64,000 nucleotides of DNA. Source: Paenibacillus sp. Soil750. GTDB taxonomy: Bacteria > Bacillota > Bacilli > Paenibacillales > NBRC-103111. The notes under the pieces were generated by a model. That model saw only the letters and a program-made list of their open reading frames with translations. It ran no database searches and was not told where the DNA came from. The DNA is taken from assembly GCF_001428045.1 (NCBI RefSeq), contig NZ_LMSD01000012.1:558101-622100 (forward strand), written 5' to 3'. The translations under genes and the position numbers were made by a program. This document shows positions 62,926 to 64,000 of this stretch, piece by piece. Numbering within the stretch: the stretch's first letter is position 1; each line of letters starts with the position of its first letter.

Positions 62926-62977
62926 CCCCTGTAAACGCTTAATCCTTGTCGTAAATGATGAGCTCCATCACAACTTC

Positions 62978-63043
62978 ATTATAGAATTTAATTCTTTACT
63001 TGTAAATATAAAATAAAATTTTATTTTATATTTACAAGTAAAG
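62978..63043 (-). promoter_or_regulatory. Promoter with operator and 50-bp perfect palindrome, unit 3
   Basis: TTTACA (63001-63006), 17-bp spacer, TATAAT (62978-62983) on the minus strand; the spacer holds GAATTAAATTC (62984-62994). The -35 region is part of a perfect loopless palindrome of 50 bp (62994-63043) whose centre, AAAATTTT, is 29.5 bp from the operator centre, the same distance as at 59432-59479. Confidence 0.75.
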
Positions 63044-63082
63044 GCAGATCAACGATCTGCGTAAATCTGCGTAGATCTGCCT
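63042..63082 (-). terminator. Terminator after the malic enzyme, with 10-bp repeats
   Basis: Stem AGGCAGATC/GATCTGCCT (63042-63050 with 63074-63082) whose loop and right arm carry three GATCTGCGTA-like repeats with a 10-bp period. It lies 26 bp after the malic enzyme stop and touches the 50-bp palindrome. Confidence 0.6.
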
Positions 63083-63108
63083 CTTCTCACTGTCTGTCTT
63101 GCCGTTAT

Positions 63109-64000
63109 CTAGCGAAAATCTGGCGGTATACGTCTTGCCATTCCCGTAAGAATAGCAGCCTCTATAACCGCGTGTCTGACTTTAGCTACGATCTGCTCAT
63201 TAAAAATACTCGGAATGATATAGAGTTCGTTCAATTCCCTATCCGAAACGACAGCGGCAATCGCGCGAGCTGCTGCCAGTTTCATCGGTTCATTGATATG
63301 ATGGGCCCTACAATCCAAAGCACCACGGAAAATGCCTGGAAATACAAGTACATTGTTGATTTGATTCGGATAATCGCTTCGACCGGTCGCGAGCACCCGA
63401 ACATAGGGCCCCGCTTCAATCGGATCGATTTCTGGATCAGGATTAGCCATGGCAAATACAATGTTATCAACCGCCATTTGCTGCATATCCTCTGCATGAA
63501 GCAGCCCGCCTCTCGATACCCCGATGAACACGTCTGCTCCACGAATCATTTCTTTTAAGCTGCCTGGCCGATTCTCCACTTGTTGTTGATCAGCGAGCCA
63601 TTGCCACATCGGCTGCGAATACTGTTCGCCACGAACAATAGCCCCCTCCCGATCAACAGGAACCAACTGCGTGACACCTGCTGACAGCAGCATTTTACAG
63701 ATAGAGACACCCGCGGCACCGATACCATTGACCACTACCCGAATCTGGTTGATTCGTTTCCCCACGAGCTTGAGCGCGTTCAACAATCCTGCAAGGACCA
63801 CAATGGCCGTACCATGTTGGTCGTCATGAAAGACAGGAATACTCAACAGCTCGGACAATCGGGCTTCGATTTCAAAGCAGCGGGGAGAACTGATATCCTC
63901 CAAATTAATACCGCCAAAGATTGGACTGATATTAACGATCGTACGAATGATTTCTTCCGTGTCCTTGGTATCTAGACAGATTGGGAACGCATCAACATCC
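63109..64000 (-). CDS. NAD-dependent malic enzyme, 5' part outside the window
   Basis: The frame runs past the window edge. The visible 296 residues begin DVDAFPICLDTKDTEEI and continue NISPIFGGINLEDISSPRCFEIE, the metal and malate-binding region of malic enzymes. FHDDQHGTAIVVLAGLLNAL and VVNGIGAAGVSICKML form the NAD-binding domain start. The C-terminus carries PGIFRGALDCRAHHINEPMK. It is the compact bacterial type, and the missing N-terminus should be about 100-120 residues. It turns malate into pyruvate and CO2. Its place beside the aldolase unit may be coincidental. Confidence 0.9.
   Translation of the reverse strand, partial: DVDAFPICLDTKDTEEIIRTIVNISPIFGGINLEDISSPRCFEIEARLSELLSIPVFHDDQHGTAIVVLAGLLNALKLVGKRINQIRVVVNGIGAAGVSICKMLLSAGVTQLVPVDREGAIVRGEQYSQPMWQWLADQQQVENRPGSLKEMIRGADVFIGVSRGGLLHAEDMQQMAVDNIVFAMANPDPEIDPIEAGPYVRVLATGRSDYPNQINNVLVFPGIFRGALDCRAHHINEPMKLAAARAIAAVVSDRELNELYIIPSIFNEQIVAKVRHAVIEAAILTGMARRIPPDFR

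Noticed and set aside
42861..64000. Horizontally transferred island with integrase or attachment sites
   Set aside because: No integrase, tRNA gene, direct-repeat ends or transposase is seen; gene style and ribosome sites match the rest of the window.

Overview
The window looks like a chromosomal stretch from an endospore-forming Firmicute of the Paenibacillus type. The evidence is strong AAAGGAGG-type ribosome sites on almost every gene, LplB/LplC-type sugar importers, YesM/YesN-like two-component regulators, large membrane-anchored AraC sensors, a GerA-family germinant-receptor operon, near-consensus catabolite (cre) sites and intrinsic terminators. No rRNA, tRNA, IS element, phage module or CRISPR array was seen. 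Most genes are on the minus strand, and carbohydrate uptake and catabolism dominate.

Layout. (1) 0-4.5 kb: an AraC-type membrane sensor followed by two LplB/LplC permeases; their binding protein probably lies beyond position 1. (2) 4.6-6.4 kb: DinB-fold, small membrane and VOC proteins. (3) 6.4-18.2 kb: a plant-glycan locus with GH43, GH88, a binding protein and two permeases, a YesN/YesM pair and a GH127 beta-L-arabinofuranosidase, with a divergent AraC regulator at 18.3 kb. (4) 19-25.9 kb: a mixed zone with an SDR, a secreted RCC1-repeat protein, three very small membrane proteins, a MocR-type regulator, an AraC-gene remnant and a DUF4317 protein. (5) 25.9-36.8 kb: a small GH43, an enolase-superfamily acid-sugar dehydratase with a GntR regulator, and a Gfo/Idh/MocA - binding protein - LplC - LplB operon facing an AraC membrane sensor. 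(6) 37-41 kb: a GerA-GerC-GerB operon with a tiny fourth gene and a possible sigma-G promoter, then a chemoreceptor. (7) 42.9-64 kb: a 20-kb all-minus block for an unidentified polyol, rare sugar or sugar acid. It has two complete ribose-type ABC importers, an FGGY kinase, two zinc dehydrogenases, two SDRs, a ketose 3-epimerase, a cupin phosphoglucose isomerase, a shikimate-dehydrogenase-like protein, NagB, KDPG aldolase, a 2-hydroxyacid dehydrogenase, a phosphotriesterase-family lactonase-like enzyme, an RpiR regulator and the 3' part of a malic enzyme gene.

Two regulatory codes can be read directly. In region 1-3, three transcription units carry a two-half-site TTAAA operator with an exact 21-bp repeat distance, a likely target of the YesN-like regulator at 12.8-14.4 kb. 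In region 7, three units carry a GAATWAWATTC palindrome against the -10 box plus a second AT-rich palindrome about 27-30 bp upstream, a likely target of the RpiR regulator. Two genes (VOC at 5.6-6.4 kb and AraC at 18.3 kb) have a strong ribosome site 8 nt before an in-frame ATC and no well-placed NTG start.
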